Positions 4,897-5,045 of a stretch of DNA of 5,045 nucleotides are shown here, in pieces. The stretch's first letter is position 1. Each line of letters opens with the position of its first letter. Under the pieces are notes generated by a model, which was not told where the DNA came from, did no database searches, and saw nothing but the letters and a program-made list of their open reading frames with translations. Location: positions 1 to 5,045 of the forward strand of contig JAHPYY010000038.1 in the NCBI GenBank assembly GCA_019058515.1, written 5' to 3'. A program made the translations under genes and the position numbers. Origin of the DNA: Promethearchaeota archaeon (GTDB lineage: Archaea > Asgardarchaeota > Lokiarchaeia > Sigynarchaeales > SOKP01).

Positions 4897-5045
4897 TCAC
4901 CATAGAAGTACTCTCTGGCATTTTTTACACACTCCCTCTCGCATCTGATAATCAAGACAATTTTTGTGATAGAAAACCCCACATTCTTTACAACTATATA
5001 CCAGATCTTCATAGATGAGAAAACCTTCTCCACAATATGTACATA
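4897..5045 (-). CDS. C-terminal zinc-finger protein (partial, 5' end outside window)
   Basis: The frame is open from the right edge to a TGA at 4897-4899 and encodes the last 48 residues of a longer protein. Numbered from the first complete codon, the zinc ligands are C1-x2-C4-x13-C18-x2-C21-x4-H26-x2-C29-x9-C39-x2-C42, followed by six residues ending in Trp. This C4HC3 order and the x2/x4/x2 spacing match treble-clef RING/PHD-like fingers, including the prokaryotic RING-type group found in archaea and bacteria. Eight ligands imply two zinc ions. The finger alone does not prove ubiquitin-ligase or chromatin-reader activity, because similar fingers occur in many prokaryotic proteins of unknown role. 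The N-terminal part, which would tell the function, is not in view. Confidence 0.75.
   Translation of the reverse strand, partial: CTYCGEGFLIYEDLVYSCKECGVFYHKNCLDYQMREGVCKKCQRVLLW

Overview
The window looks like a stretch of an AT-rich archaeal chromosome. Three genes (ferredoxin, Rieske oxygenase, and less clearly the TspO-like gene) have TATA-type elements at archaeal distances. For the first two the TATA centre lies about 24-26 nt before the ATG with no Shine-Dalgarno sequence, the layout of leaderless archaeal mRNAs. Genes inside the minus-strand operon do carry Shine-Dalgarno sequences, and intergenic ends carry oligo-T tracts rather than GC-rich terminators. The gene mix (2[4Fe-4S] ferredoxin, DUF3795, FMN split-barrel proteins, a long TspO/MBR-type membrane protein, a treble-clef zinc finger) would fit an anaerobic archaeon such as a Lokiarchaeia-type Asgard. 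That narrower placement is inference only; no rRNA or marker gene is present.

Layout. At 48-245 (+) is a small ferredoxin, followed by a hairpin and T-tract. Between 246 and 520 is a convergent intergenic region with a perfect 10-bp-arm inverted repeat. From 2460 down to 521 (-) runs a tight four-gene operon: flavin reductase-like protein, DUF3795 cysteine-rich protein, pyridoxamine-phosphate-oxidase-like FMN protein, and a MarR regulator whose start overlaps the preceding stop (TAATG). Upstream, at 2562-2597, sit two 16-bp palindromes exactly 20 bp apart, very probably the operator of this MarR protein. Divergently, at 2862-3851 (+), is a complete Rieske non-haem iron oxygenase. Convergent to it, at 4720-3920 (-), is a polytopic TspO/MBR-like membrane protein. 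The right edge holds the C-terminal end of another minus-strand gene with a C4HC3 zinc-binding finger.

How they may work together. The operon combines two unrelated FMN-binding split-barrel families, a cysteine-rich protein of unknown function and a MarR repressor. This resembles a redox- or xenobiotic-responsive module that represses itself. The divergent oxygenase needs an external electron donor. The window offers an FMN flavoprotein and a ferredoxin, but no dedicated oxygenase reductase. The link between oxygenase, flavoproteins and ferredoxin is inference from position only.
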